Assembly (NCBI GenBank): GCA_002723075.1
Contig: PBNJ01000008.1
Coordinates: 54,483 to 118,482 of the forward strand
Direction of reading: 5' to 3'
Length of the DNA stretch: 64,000 nucleotides
Source: Flavobacteriaceae bacterium
GTDB taxonomy: Bacteria > Bacteroidota > Bacteroidia > Flavobacteriales > Flavobacteriaceae
Below are positions 1-9,448 of this stretch, piece after piece. The position numbers were made by a program, and so were the translations under genes. A model generated the notes under the pieces. It saw only the letters and a list, made by a program, of their open reading frames with translations, was not told the DNA's origin and made no database searches. How positions within the stretch are numbered: the first letter of the stretch is position 1; each line of letters starts with the position of its first letter.

Positions 1-422
1 ACATGCTCATGGATTTTGACGTTATTTCCAATTTTCACTCCATTTTGGATAACTGTAAAAGCCCCAACATAGGAGTTTTTTCCAATGATAGCCGAGGGAT
101 CAATTACAGTGTGATTGTGAATGCCGTTGAACTCTTTTGCGGCGCCATTAAACTTGTTTAGCATCGTTGTAAAAGAATGATAAGGGTCCGAAACTTTGAT
201 AAGAGTAGTATGAATTTCTTTTTCTGGCTGGAAGCTTTCACTAACAAGAGTAATACTGGCTTTAGTAGAATAAACAAAGGGGGTGTACTTCGGGTTTGCT
301 AAAAAAGCAAGTGATCCCTCTGTTGCTTCTTCAATTTTTGCTAATGTAGAAACGCGAGCGTCTTTATTTCCCACTATAGAGCCGTCCAGGATTTCAGCAA
401 TCTGAGAAGCAGTGTATTCCAT
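1..422 (-). CDS. lpxD: UDP-3-O-acylglucosamine N-acyltransferase LpxD, N-terminal part (runs off the left edge)
   Basis: Reverse-strand translation MEYTASQIAEILDGSIVGNKDARVSTLAKIEEATEGSLAFLANPKYTPFVYSTKAS...DPSAIIGKNSYVGAFTVIQNGVKIGNNVKIHEHV: LpxD N-domain followed by hexapeptide repeats. Confidence 0.9.
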   Translation of the reverse strand, partial: MEYTASQIAEILDGSIVGNKDARVSTLAKIEEATEGSLAFLANPKYTPFVYSTKASITLVSESFQPEKEIHTTLIKVSDPYHSFTTMLNKFNGAAKEFNGIHNHTVIDPSAIIGKNSYVGAFTVIQNGVKIGNNVKIHEH

Positions 423-449
423 CGCTGCAAAAATAACAAAATTGCAAGA

Positions 450-1652
450 CTATTTTGGATAACAACAGTAATACTTGGTTACGGCTTTGGTGAGCATTTT
501 TAAATTTGATTCATCTGAACCTGCCAATAACTCTTTGGTAACCCCATTCTTTTGAATAAGTATAATTGGAGATTGTTCAAAATTGTATGCCATATTTTTC
601 ATCTTACCATCAAATACAAAGTAAGTGACCTCCTGAGTGGATATACCCAACTTGGCCACCGCAATGTCTTTTTGTTTCTCAATAAAATCAGTGGAGAACG
701 GCACGTTGCTTACTTCGATTTTTGGCAAACGACGATTTAGAACCTTCTCGCATAGTGCCGAATACACAGGGTCGTGGTGATCAACCCCTGCTTTTATCAT
801 GGCCCATACATCCACATCGTCAATTGCAGCAAAGTGCTTCATCTCGACTTCAAGTAATGATGAACGTGAAGTTGATAAAAAATACAGTAAATCAGTAGAT
901 GCCTGGATGGTGTCCCCATTTTGCAACAGTTCTCTGGCACGCAATATGATGCGTTTAAGCACTTCCTCTGCCACATAACTCGTTTTGTGAAGATAAACAG
1001 ACCAATACATCAAGCGTCTTGCGAGTAAAAACTTTTCAATCGAATACATTCCCTTTTCTTCAACAACCAATTTATCTTGATATACCCTTAACATGGCAAT
1101 GATCCGGTCGGTACTGATATTGCCTTCTGTAACACCAGAATAGAAACTGTCTCGCTTTAGGTAATCCAATCGATCCATATCCAATTGAGAAGAAATCAAT
1201 TGATTGAAAAAAGAGCGCTTGTATTTCCCTTCAAACATTTGGATTGCCAGACTGAGTTTTCCATCATATTTGTCATTGAGAATTTTCATCATCGAAAGTG
1301 ACCAAAATTCATGGGGAACATTCTCGACTAATACCCCTTCGAGGGCATGGGAAAAAGGACCATGACCCAAATCATGAAGAAGAATGGCAATCATGGCGGC
1401 TTCTCGTTCGCTTTCTGAAATGGGAGTTCCTTTTGAAGTTAGGATTTCTAGGGTTTTATGCATTAGATGCATCGCTCCAAGGGCATGTGCAAAGCGATGA
1501 TGTGTAGCTCCATTAAAGACATAGTGAGACAAGCCCATCTGCTGGATTCGACGGAGTCGCTGAAACACAGGTTCTTGGATGATGGTGGAAATAAACGGTG
1601 TGGGAATTGAAATAAAACCGTAAATTGGATCGTTATAATTCTTGAGTCTCAA
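450..1652 (-). CDS. HD domain phosphohydrolase (SAMHD1/dGTPase-like family)
   Basis: QRLRRIQQMGLSHYVFNGATHHRFAHALGAMHL...LLHDLGHGPFSHALE HD motif; apparent TTG start. Confidence 0.85.
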   Translation of the reverse strand: MRLKNYNDPIYGFISIPTPFISTIIQEPVFQRLRRIQQMGLSHYVFNGATHHRFAHALGAMHLMHKTLEILTSKGTPISESEREAAMIAILLHDLGHGPFSHALEGVLVENVPHEFWSLSMMKILNDKYDGKLSLAIQMFEGKYKRSFFNQLISSQLDMDRLDYLKRDSFYSGVTEGNISTDRIIAMLRVYQDKLVVEEKGMYSIEKFLLARRLMYWSVYLHKTSYVAEEVLKRIILRARELLQNGDTIQASTDLLYFLSTSRSSLLEVEMKHFAAIDDVDVWAMIKAGVDHHDPVYSALCEKVLNRRLPKIEVSNVPFSTDFIEKQKDIAVAKLGISTQEVTYFVFDGKMKNMAYNFEQSPIILIQKNGVTKELLAGSDESNLKMLTKAVTKYYCCYPK

Positions 1653-1667
1653 ACATTAGAATTTAAA

Positions 1668-1675
1668 CAAATATA
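1668..1675 (-). promoter_or_regulatory. Candidate -7 element TATATTTG for the HD hydrolase gene
   Basis: Perfect match to the Bacteroidota TAnnTTTG -7 consensus on the minus strand, about 16 bp before the apparent TTG start. Confidence 0.5.
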
Positions 1676-1680
1676 CGAAT

Positions 1681-3228
1681 ATGGAGTCGATACAGGTGTT
1701 GTGGGTAGATGATGAAATCAATCGATTACAACCGCACATCCAGTTTTTGGTAGAAAAAGGATACCAAGTCAGTCCATGCACAAATGGTCCAGACGCATTG
1801 GAACTGATCAAAAAACAAGCGTATGACGTTGTTTTTCTCGATGAAAATATGCCAGGCATGGATGGGTTATCGGTCTTGAGCAAAATCAAGCAAATCTTAC
1901 CCAACCTTGCGGTTATTATGATTACAAAGAGTGAGGCAGAAACGCTGATGGAGGAAGCAATTGGTTCAAAAATTGCGGACTATTTAATCAAACCCGTAAA
2001 TCCCAATCAGATTTTATTGTCTCTGAAAAAAAACTTGGATCACTCGCGTTTGGTCAATGAGAAAACATCGATGGACTATCAACGTTCATTCCAAGAGATT
2101 AATATGGAAATCAGTCGGGCAAATGACTATGCAGAATGGGCTGGAATTTATCAAAAGCTCTGCTTTTGGGAATTGGAACTCGATACTTTGGAATCGAATG
2201 ACTTACAGGAGATTCTCGATTACCAAAAGGCAGAAGCCAATCATCAGTTTTCCAAGTTTATATCGTCCAATTATGAAGATTTGGTCGGAGGGAATAGCCC
2301 CCTAGTCATGTCCCATCAAATGATTGAACAACTGGTATTGAGCAAGATGTCAGAAGATAAAACAACTCTTTTGATTGTGATCGACAACCTTCGCTATGAT
2401 CAGTGGCGTGTTTTACAAAAATACCTCTCCCCTTTCTACAAATTGCAAGAAGAAATGATTTGTAGTAGTATTTTGCCTACTGCAACCCAGTATGCCAGAA
2501 ATGCATTATTTGCTGGGGAGCTACCGGTTCATATCAAACGATTGTACCCAAACTTCTGGAAAGATGACATCGATTCGGGAGGAAAAAATCAACATGAGCA
2601 AGAGCTATTGCGTGCACATTTTGCTGCGCTAGAGCAAGATGTATCTTTTAGTTACCATAAAATCAATCGCCAAGAACAAGGTTTAAAACTTGCTTCCCAA
2701 TTGCAAAATGAAGCCAATAACGACCTATGTGTTGTCGTTTACAATTTTGTCGATGTGATATCACATGCCAAAACCGAGATGGAAATCATCAAAGAGCTGG
2801 CATCCTCTGACAAGGCATTTCGATCATTAACATCAACGTGGTTTCAGAACTCTCCTTTGTTAGACATTATCAAACGTGCACAGTCACTAGGATTTACCTT
2901 GATGATTACCACAGATCACGGCACCATCAATGTACGTCAACCCTCCAAAATTTTGGGGGACCGGGAATCGAGTACCAACATACGATATAAGACAGGAAAA
3001 CGTCTTGATTCGGAGGATAAAAACCTCTATACGGTATCAAACCCTGAAGATATTGGCTTGCCAAAAATCAACCTGTCCAGCAGCTTTACTTTTGCTACAG
3101 AAGATCGGTATTTGATCTATCCATCAAACTACAATCACTTTGTCAACTTTTATAAAAACACCTATCAGCACGGCGGGGTATCCCTAGAAGAAATGCTGAT
3201 TCCTTTTGCGGTGCTTTCCCCCAAGTGA
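1681..3228 (+). CDS. porX: PorX: response regulator receiver fused to a PglZ/alkaline phosphatase-like domain (type IX secretion regulator)
   Basis: N-terminal receiver (VLWVDDEINRLQPHIQFL...DVVFLDENMPGMDGL...ITKSEAETLM) plus C-terminal PglZ (LLIVIDNLRYDQWRVL...TTDHGTINVRQP...YQHGGVSLEEMLIPFAVL). Confidence 0.93.
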   Translation: MESIQVLWVDDEINRLQPHIQFLVEKGYQVSPCTNGPDALELIKKQAYDVVFLDENMPGMDGLSVLSKIKQILPNLAVIMITKSEAETLMEEAIGSKIADYLIKPVNPNQILLSLKKNLDHSRLVNEKTSMDYQRSFQEINMEISRANDYAEWAGIYQKLCFWELELDTLESNDLQEILDYQKAEANHQFSKFISSNYEDLVGGNSPLVMSHQMIEQLVLSKMSEDKTTLLIVIDNLRYDQWRVLQKYLSPFYKLQEEMICSSILPTATQYARNALFAGELPVHIKRLYPNFWKDDIDSGGKNQHEQELLRAHFAALEQDVSFSYHKINRQEQGLKLASQLQNEANNDLCVVVYNFVDVISHAKTEMEIIKELASSDKAFRSLTSTWFQNSPLLDIIKRAQSLGFTLMITTDHGTINVRQPSKILGDRESSTNIRYKTGKRLDSEDKNLYTVSNPEDIGLPKINLSSSFTFATEDRYLIYPSNYNHFVNFYKNTYQHGGVSLEEMLIPFAVLSPK

Positions 3229-3230
3229 TC

Positions 3231-3238
3231 TATTTTTG
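3231..3238 (+). promoter_or_regulatory. Candidate -7 element TATTTTTG directly before tsaE
   Basis: TATTTTTG followed by CACC-ATG; TTTG about 22 bp upstream. Confidence 0.5.
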
Positions 3239-3242
3239 CACC

Positions 3243-3647
3243 ATGGTACTGGAATATACTTTGGAAGAGATCGATCGTGTTGCTGAGCAGCTTATCAATT
3301 CGTTTACGCATTCCATAATCGCCATGAGCGGTCAAATGGGAAGTGGTAAGACCACACTGGTTCAAGCGATCGTTTCCAAATTGGGTAGTGAGGAAAACGT
3401 GAGTAGCCCAACCTTTGGACTGGTTCATGAGTACAATATTCCCAATGGAAAGCTCATCCATATGGATTTATATCGATTGGAAGAGGATAGCGAGTTAGAA
3501 CAATTGGGGTTTGACGATTATATTTCTAGTGGTAATTTTTGCTTTATCGAATGGCCAGAGCTAGCTGCCAATCACATTCAAGGCGGGTGTCACCACTTGA
3601 ATATAGAATGGGTAAATGATCACAAACGCAAATTGAATTTCAAATGA
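3243..3647 (+). CDS. tsaE: tRNA threonylcarbamoyladenosine biosynthesis protein TsaE
   Basis: MSGQMGSGKTTLVQAI Walker A, VSSPTFGLVHEY, HMDLYRLE; start set at ATG 3243 (the ORF track extends to 3225). Confidence 0.93.
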   Translation: MVLEYTLEEIDRVAEQLINSFTHSIIAMSGQMGSGKTTLVQAIVSKLGSEENVSSPTFGLVHEYNIPNGKLIHMDLYRLEEDSELEQLGFDDYISSGNFCFIEWPELAANHIQGGCHHLNIEWVNDHKRKLNFK

Positions 3648-3970
3648 GTTTCTTAAAACGCTTGTCATACTATATCGGTGGATTTTCGGTTGGTATTGTG
3701 TTGTTAATTTTCTTTTTGAGTGGTAAAAACACACGTTGTACCTATACGCCTGATGCGCGAGTGATAAATGATTTTTCCAAAAAAGAATGGGTCTTTAGCA
3801 CTCCTAAAAATGCCAGCTCTAATCGAAGTCAGTTTTTAAAAGGCGGCGACATTATTTTTTCCAAAAGTAGGGTTGGACTTGACAGTTGCAATGTATATCG
3901 ACTAAGACTCCCCCATGGGGTTTATGATGTTCAGAATTGCGATAGTATTGCTTATTTCACTGTCCGTTAG
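3644..3970 (+). CDS. Small membrane-anchored protein, possibly DUF4258 family
   Basis: N-terminal transmembrane segment; placement between tsaE and proline dehydrogenase; family name is tentative. Confidence 0.6.
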   Translation: MSFLKRLSYYIGGFSVGIVLLIFFLSGKNTRCTYTPDARVINDFSKKEWVFSTPKNASSNRSQFLKGGDIIFSKSRVGLDSCNVYRLRLPHGVYDVQNCDSIAYFTVR

Positions 3971-5144
3971 CCAAAGCTCTTCGTTTTAATTCTCCTCGTA
4001 ATCGCATAAGTTCTCTGGTAGTTTGTCCTGCTATGGCCGTATTTTCTTCTGCTCGCCTAGCGAGATAAGGGATCAATTTATCCATGGGTCCAAAAGGTAC
4101 AAACTTGACCACGTTGTACCTTTTATCGGCTAGGACAAAACTGATGTAATCACTCATGCCGAGCAATTGACTAAACCATATTCGATCGTCGTTTGGTTTA
4201 ATTTCGTATTGATCCATGAGGTTGATGGCCTGAACCATACTTTCTTCGTTATGTGATCCCAATACAACTGCGATGTTGACAAGATGCTTGAAACAATAAT
4301 CTACTGCAGCGTAATAGCTTTTATCAGTTTCGGATTTGGAGGCGCAAATGGGACTGAAAAGACCGTGTTTCTGAGCGATTTTCCGCTCTTTCTCCATGTA
4401 GGCGCCTCGAACCAGTTTAAGACCAAGATAAAAACCTTCTTTTGTTGCTATGTTATGCATCTGCTTGAGGCGACGATTTCCGTCGACCAAATACAATTGT
4501 ACAGTATTGTATACCACAGCTTTAGAAATATTAAACTCACGCATCAAATCCATTACCACTTGGTCGGTTGCGATTTGCATACTGTATTCTTCGGCATCGA
4601 CTAGCAAAGCAACCCCATGTTGAAGCGCGATTTGGCAACAGCAACGAAATCGATCAATGATTCTTTTCCAACTGACTTGTTCTTCTGCACTAAGCGAATG
4701 TTTCGCATTTATTTTTTGAAATAAATGCTTGTGACCAAACGAGGTAGGCTTACAAACGCTAAAGGGGATGTTATTTGTTTTAGCGGCGTGAATGATTAGG
4801 TTTTGTACCATCTCACAATTTTTATCAAACTCGCTTTCAGTAGAACTGTCTTCAATGGCATAATTGAGATAAGAATACACACCGTAGTTAGAAAGGGAAG
4901 CAACAGTAGATTCGGACTCTTGAAGTGTTGTTCCAGCATAAAACGGATAAAACAGCAAGCGTTGAATGGTTTGAAACCCTGGAAATTTAATATGTCCAAA
5001 GCGTTTCATGAGTTGAATACCAAGTTTTGAAATTCTTGGACTTGACATCAACCGAAATAAGCGAACCAATTGTTTGAGTTCCTTTGTTGAACGATGCGCA
5101 AAAGAAGAAGAATGATTGTTAAAAAAATCACGCATATATATCAA
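3957..5144 (-). CDS. Proline dehydrogenase
   Basis: LKLVRGAYMEKER, SHNEESMVQAINLM, FSQLLGMSDYISF, KFVPFGPMDKLIPYLARRAEEN: ProDH barrel motifs. Confidence 0.9.
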   Translation of the reverse strand: MIYMRDFFNNHSSSFAHRSTKELKQLVRLFRLMSSPRISKLGIQLMKRFGHIKFPGFQTIQRLLFYPFYAGTTLQESESTVASLSNYGVYSYLNYAIEDSSTESEFDKNCEMVQNLIIHAAKTNNIPFSVCKPTSFGHKHLFQKINAKHSLSAEEQVSWKRIIDRFRCCCQIALQHGVALLVDAEEYSMQIATDQVVMDLMREFNISKAVVYNTVQLYLVDGNRRLKQMHNIATKEGFYLGLKLVRGAYMEKERKIAQKHGLFSPICASKSETDKSYYAAVDYCFKHLVNIAVVLGSHNEESMVQAINLMDQYEIKPNDDRIWFSQLLGMSDYISFVLADKRYNVVKFVPFGPMDKLIPYLARRAEENTAIAGQTTRELMRLRGELKRRALANGQ

Positions 5145-5184
5145 ACTGTTTGTTTTACAACATTTAAAAATAAAACATTTGGGT

Positions 5185-5192
5185 TACTTTTG
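5185..5192 (+). promoter_or_regulatory. Candidate -7 element TACTTTTG directly before aroB
   Basis: TACTTTTG followed by CACC-ATG. Confidence 0.5.
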
Positions 5193-5196
5193 CACC

Positions 5197-6267
5197 ATGG
5201 CCGGAAAAAAGATTGACAAAGCATCCATTAGCACGGTACTCTACACGGAGAAAGGTTGGAATCGCCTTGACAAAACAGCCGACTCAAACCAGTACACTTC
5301 AATCTTTGTGCTTACTGACAGTAACACCAATCGACACTGCTTACCCCTTTTTGAGAATCACTTTCAGCATCCCTATACCCCAATGACCATGGAAGCTGGT
5401 GAAACCCACAAGCATCTCGCGACTTGCGAAGATTTATGGGCTTCATTATCCGAGCAAGGGGCAGATCGCAATAGCTTGTTGATCAATCTCGGAGGTGGTG
5501 TCGTTACTGATTTGGGTGGCTTTGTTGCATCTACTTATAAAAGAGGAATTGACTTTATCAATATTCCAACTTCGCTACTTGCCATGGTCGATGCCTCTGT
5601 TGGTGGGAAAACTGGTGTGGATTTTCAAGGACTTAAAAATCAAATCGGAATCATCAAAGAGCCAGAGTTTGTTGTGATAGATGATGTCTTTTTACAAACG
5701 CTACCCCAAAACGAACGCAGAAGTGGATATGCCGAAATGCTCAAGCATGGACTCATAGCAGATGCGGATTATTTCTCGTTGTTATCGTCAAACTCTATTG
5801 CTAAACATGATCAAATGATGGGTCATATCCGTCACTCTGTCAGCATAAAAAGCAAAGTGGTTACCGAAGACCCTTTTGAACGAGGTTTGCGTAAAATTCT
5901 CAATTACGGGCATACCCTAGGACATGCGATTGAAACTCATTTCCTTGAGCATCCAACAAAAAAAATCTTGTTGCATGGTGAGGCCATAGCGATCGGGATG
6001 ATCATGGAAGCCGAGTTATCATTCCTTACCACAAATTTGACAGCGGAAGAGCGCGATCTAATCAAAACCGTTTTTTCTTCGATATATGACCCTGTCTCGT
6101 TTACCGAAAGCGATATCATTGCAATCAAAGGACTATTAAAGCACGATAAAAAAAATCAATCAAATCAAGTGCGTTTTGTACTTCTACAAGCCATTGGTAA
6201 ACCTGTTATTGATTGTCTGGTTCGTGAGGAGGATATCAATGCTGCATTTCAGTTTTACGCTGACTAG
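5197..6267 (+). CDS. aroB: 3-dehydroquinate synthase
   Basis: LINLGGGVVTDLGGFVASTYKRGIDFINIPTSLLAMVDASVGGKTGVD; start set at ATG 5197. Confidence 0.95.
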   Translation: MAGKKIDKASISTVLYTEKGWNRLDKTADSNQYTSIFVLTDSNTNRHCLPLFENHFQHPYTPMTMEAGETHKHLATCEDLWASLSEQGADRNSLLINLGGGVVTDLGGFVASTYKRGIDFINIPTSLLAMVDASVGGKTGVDFQGLKNQIGIIKEPEFVVIDDVFLQTLPQNERRSGYAEMLKHGLIADADYFSLLSSNSIAKHDQMMGHIRHSVSIKSKVVTEDPFERGLRKILNYGHTLGHAIETHFLEHPTKKILLHGEAIAIGMIMEAELSFLTTNLTAEERDLIKTVFSSIYDPVSFTESDIIAIKGLLKHDKKNQSNQVRFVLLQAIGKPVIDCLVREEDINAAFQFYAD

Positions 6268-8825
6268 GCAGAGTTTCGACTGGCATTGATATTTCCAAAT
6301 AGTGAGCGGGTTACCATTTTTTCAAGGATTTCATCACTCCCCTTTTTATGTAGTTTACCCAATGCATATTGCTGTATTGTCAATAGTGGCAGCACGATTT
6401 TTTCTCGCATCATGATTGATGCTTTTCCAGCCGGCTCGTTTTCCATCAATTCTGACTGTCCGGTGAGCTTTAACAAGTATTTTTTGGAGCGATGATATTC
6501 TGCATAGATTTGATCCCAAAACGCGCCGTATTCCGGATCGTTTTGCATATAGGCAGTCAGTTTGAAAAACGATTTGGTCAAACTCATCATGGAGTTATAC
6601 ACCAGCGTTCTAAAGAAAGCGTTGTTTCGATACAAATCCAACACCTGATCAAAGCGTCCTGACTCTTCGAATTTTTCCAATGCCAGACCCACACCATAAA
6701 ATCCAGGTACGTTTTGCTTTAGCTGACTCCAACTGCCGACAAATGGGATTGCACGAAGGGCTGAAAAATCCAACGACTTAGATTTCCCTCTTTTGGTTGG
6801 ACGGCTACCGATATTGGTTTTGGCGTAAAACTTCAAGGTGCTCATATGCTCCAAATAAGGCAAAAACTTTGGATGAGATTTAAAATCTTGATAGGCCTGA
6901 TAACTTGTTTCGGCAAGCTCGTCCATGGTTTGACGGTCTTCTACAGACAACTCCGATGAGCTGCTGTTAAAAACCCGATTGGCAATTCCTGAACTTAAAA
7001 GTTGTTCGAGGTTGTACTGGCAAGAGTTGACCGTCCCAAAATTTGAACTGATCGTTTGCCCTTGAACGGTGATTTGAATTTCATCCGATTCGATGCTATC
7101 TCCCAAAGAGGCATAAAATTGGTGAGTGTTTCCACCACCACGAGCTGGTGGTCCACCCCGTCCGTCAAAGAATAAGGCCTTGATTCCATGTTTTCGAGAG
7201 ATTTCAGTCAGTTCCTCCTTTGCACGGAAAATACTCCAATTCGCCATCAGATAACCACCATCTTTTGTTCCATCTGAAAATCCAAGCATAATGGTTTGCT
7301 TATCTCCTCTTGTTCGCAAGTGATTTCGATAGGTAGGATTACTATACACGATATCCATCACTTTAGGTGCGATACTCAGGTCAGTAATGGTTTCAAAAAG
7401 CGGTGCCACATCAACAGTGGGTACTTCCCAATTGCTCAAACGGATCATCGCAAATACTTCAAATATATTTTGTGCGGTTTGGTTGTTGCTAATGATATAG
7501 CGATGGCACCCAAGTTGACCGTTTTTCCTTTGAATCTCTTGCATCGCGCGAATCGACCCAAGGGTTTTATTGACGAGTTCGTCGGAAAAACTATCTGGAG
7601 ATAAGTCTCCTTTGAGTGTGGTTAGAAATTCAATTTTCTCCACTTCATCAAGTTGTAAATAATCTACCTTCTTGTTGACTACGCCTTGCTTTTGAGCGCC
7701 TTTGAGCAAAGTCATAAAAGCTTCGTGATGAACACGCGAATCCTGACGGATATCCAAACTGGCAAAGTGATAACCAAAGGTATTGACCTTATTGAGCAAG
7801 GCGTCTACTTCTTTGGCAAACATCCCGTGGTAATCCGACACCAATAGCTGGTGGATTTGTTGCAAATTGGATGTTAAGTCGGCAAGGGAAATTTCGGGTT
7901 GGTCTTTTTTGCTAAAGATGCTGTTATACAATTTAGATTCGATATTCGCAGCGATACCCTCTACCCCCTTAAACGTAAGTCTTCTGCGTAATTTCCGAAT
8001 ATCACGATAGTAGTTTCGGATCACATTGCTACGCAGTCCCTGAGCTGTTTTAAGGGTAATATCTGTGGTAACAAACGGATTTCCATCCCGATCGCCTCCT
8101 GGCCAAAATCCAAGGTTGATCAAGGGATTTACAAAGTCTTTCCCGTCAAAAATATTGTTTTTGATGTATTGATGAATATTACTCACCGAATGATAAAACA
8201 CATTTTCCAAATACCACATCAGACTTTTTGCCTCATCTAGCGGAGTCGGTTTTTCTTTCTTAAAGAAAGGAGTTCTACCAAGTTGTGCTAGCAAGATTTT
8301 GATTGATGGCAGGTCATTGGCCTTAATGGCAGTTGACAGGTCTGTGATAATTCCTAAAACAGAACCGGGATAAAACTGGGTCGGGTGAGCCGTAAGTACA
8401 GGGCGAACTCTAAAATTGCTGAGGTAGTCTTTTAGCGATGCTGTTTTTGATTTTTCTGTTGCTTCTTCTTTAGAGCTTCTCAGGGTTCCCCTTCCGCTAA
8501 AGTTATTGATTTCTGTGAAGGCAGCATCCTCAATGGCATCAAATAATACAACCTGTCTTTCGATAAATTGAATCAATCGAAACAAGGTATCGATATTGTC
8601 TTTTTCAGAGTTGTTAGGATAGTATTGTTCGAAAAACTCCTCTACAATTTCAATTGGATTTTTGTTTTGATCAAATCCAAGTGCACAAAATTCCGCAAAG
8701 AAAGGCAGAAGCGTAGCGGTTTTAGAAATATGGGAGTATGGAAGTGTAGAAAATACACTGTTATACAAGTTAAATCTCGAAATGACCTCGTTTTCGAAGC
8801 GTTCTAATTTTGTTTTTTGTGCCAT
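6264..8825 (-). CDS. ppc: Phosphoenolpyruvate carboxylase
   Basis: VLTAHPTQ, GFWPGGDRDGNPFVT, MLGFSDGTKDGGYLMANW, FFDGRGGPPARGGG; start set at MAQKTK (8825) because the longer ORF runs into an apparent terminator. Confidence 0.93.
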   Translation of the reverse strand: MAQKTKLERFENEVISRFNLYNSVFSTLPYSHISKTATLLPFFAEFCALGFDQNKNPIEIVEEFFEQYYPNNSEKDNIDTLFRLIQFIERQVVLFDAIEDAAFTEINNFSGRGTLRSSKEEATEKSKTASLKDYLSNFRVRPVLTAHPTQFYPGSVLGIITDLSTAIKANDLPSIKILLAQLGRTPFFKKEKPTPLDEAKSLMWYLENVFYHSVSNIHQYIKNNIFDGKDFVNPLINLGFWPGGDRDGNPFVTTDITLKTAQGLRSNVIRNYYRDIRKLRRRLTFKGVEGIAANIESKLYNSIFSKKDQPEISLADLTSNLQQIHQLLVSDYHGMFAKEVDALLNKVNTFGYHFASLDIRQDSRVHHEAFMTLLKGAQKQGVVNKKVDYLQLDEVEKIEFLTTLKGDLSPDSFSDELVNKTLGSIRAMQEIQRKNGQLGCHRYIISNNQTAQNIFEVFAMIRLSNWEVPTVDVAPLFETITDLSIAPKVMDIVYSNPTYRNHLRTRGDKQTIMLGFSDGTKDGGYLMANWSIFRAKEELTEISRKHGIKALFFDGRGGPPARGGGNTHQFYASLGDSIESDEIQITVQGQTISSNFGTVNSCQYNLEQLLSSGIANRVFNSSSSELSVEDRQTMDELAETSYQAYQDFKSHPKFLPYLEHMSTLKFYAKTNIGSRPTKRGKSKSLDFSALRAIPFVGSWSQLKQNVPGFYGVGLALEKFEESGRFDQVLDLYRNNAFFRTLVYNSMMSLTKSFFKLTAYMQNDPEYGAFWDQIYAEYHRSKKYLLKLTGQSELMENEPAGKASIMMREKIVLPLLTIQQYALGKLHKKGSDEILEKMVTRSLFGNINASRNSA

Positions 8826-8841
8826 TGAGTAATTGTCATTT

Positions 8842-8873
8842 AAAAAAACCCTCATACTTGCGGTAAGAGGGTT
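8842..8873 (-). terminator. Rho-independent terminator or attenuator between the Lrp-family gene and ppc
   Basis: Minus strand AACCCTC-(13 nt)-GAGGGTT followed by T-run. Confidence 0.7.
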
Positions 8874-8893
8874 GTATTTGTGTGCTTACCCTT

Positions 8894-9373
8894 TTATAGT
8901 TCTTGAAATATAGTGTGCATCAAGCGTTTTTTATCATTGATGCTTTCTTCTAACGAAATCATGGTTTCGGTGCGTAAAATCCCGTCGATATCGTCAATCG
9001 AAAAAATGATTTCTTTGGCATGCTCTGTACTCTTTGCACGAACCTTACAATAGATGTTAAACTTTCCAGTTGTGATGTGTGCTACCGTAACATTTGGAAT
9101 TTCGGAAAGACGCTCCAATACATATTTTGTTTGATGGGTTTTCTCTAGATAAATTCCGATGTACGCAATAAATGAATAGCCCAATTTTTTATAATCGAGG
9201 GTTAAAGATGATCCTTTAATAATACCAGCATCTTCCATTTTCTTTACACGAACGTGTACGGTTCCCGCTGAAATCAAAAGCTTTTTGGCAATATCGGTAA
9301 AAGGGGTTCTCATGTTATCGATCAGAATATCAAGAATTTGATGATCGATTTCGTCCAATTTTACTTTATTCAT
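8894..9373 (-). CDS. Lrp/AsnC family transcriptional regulator
   Basis: MNKVKLDEIDHQILDILIDNMRTPFTDIAKKLLISAGTVHVRVKKMEDAGIIKG HTH plus RAM domain. Confidence 0.93.
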   Translation of the reverse strand: MNKVKLDEIDHQILDILIDNMRTPFTDIAKKLLISAGTVHVRVKKMEDAGIIKGSSLTLDYKKLGYSFIAYIGIYLEKTHQTKYVLERLSEIPNVTVAHITTGKFNIYCKVRAKSTEHAKEIIFSIDDIDGILRTETMISLEESINDKKRLMHTIFQEL

Positions 9374-9391
9374 ATTATTTTTTTTGCAAAT

Positions 9392-9407
9392 AAAGTAAAA
9401 ATACTTT
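9392..9407. promoter_or_regulatory. Palindrome AAAGTA-AAAA-TACTTT upstream of the Lrp-family gene (candidate operator)
   Basis: Perfect 6-bp arms around a 4-bp spacer, 18 bp before the start codon. Confidence 0.4.
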
Positions 9408-9448
9408 GAATTATATGTATCCTAAATGCTAATTTATTGTAAATCGTA

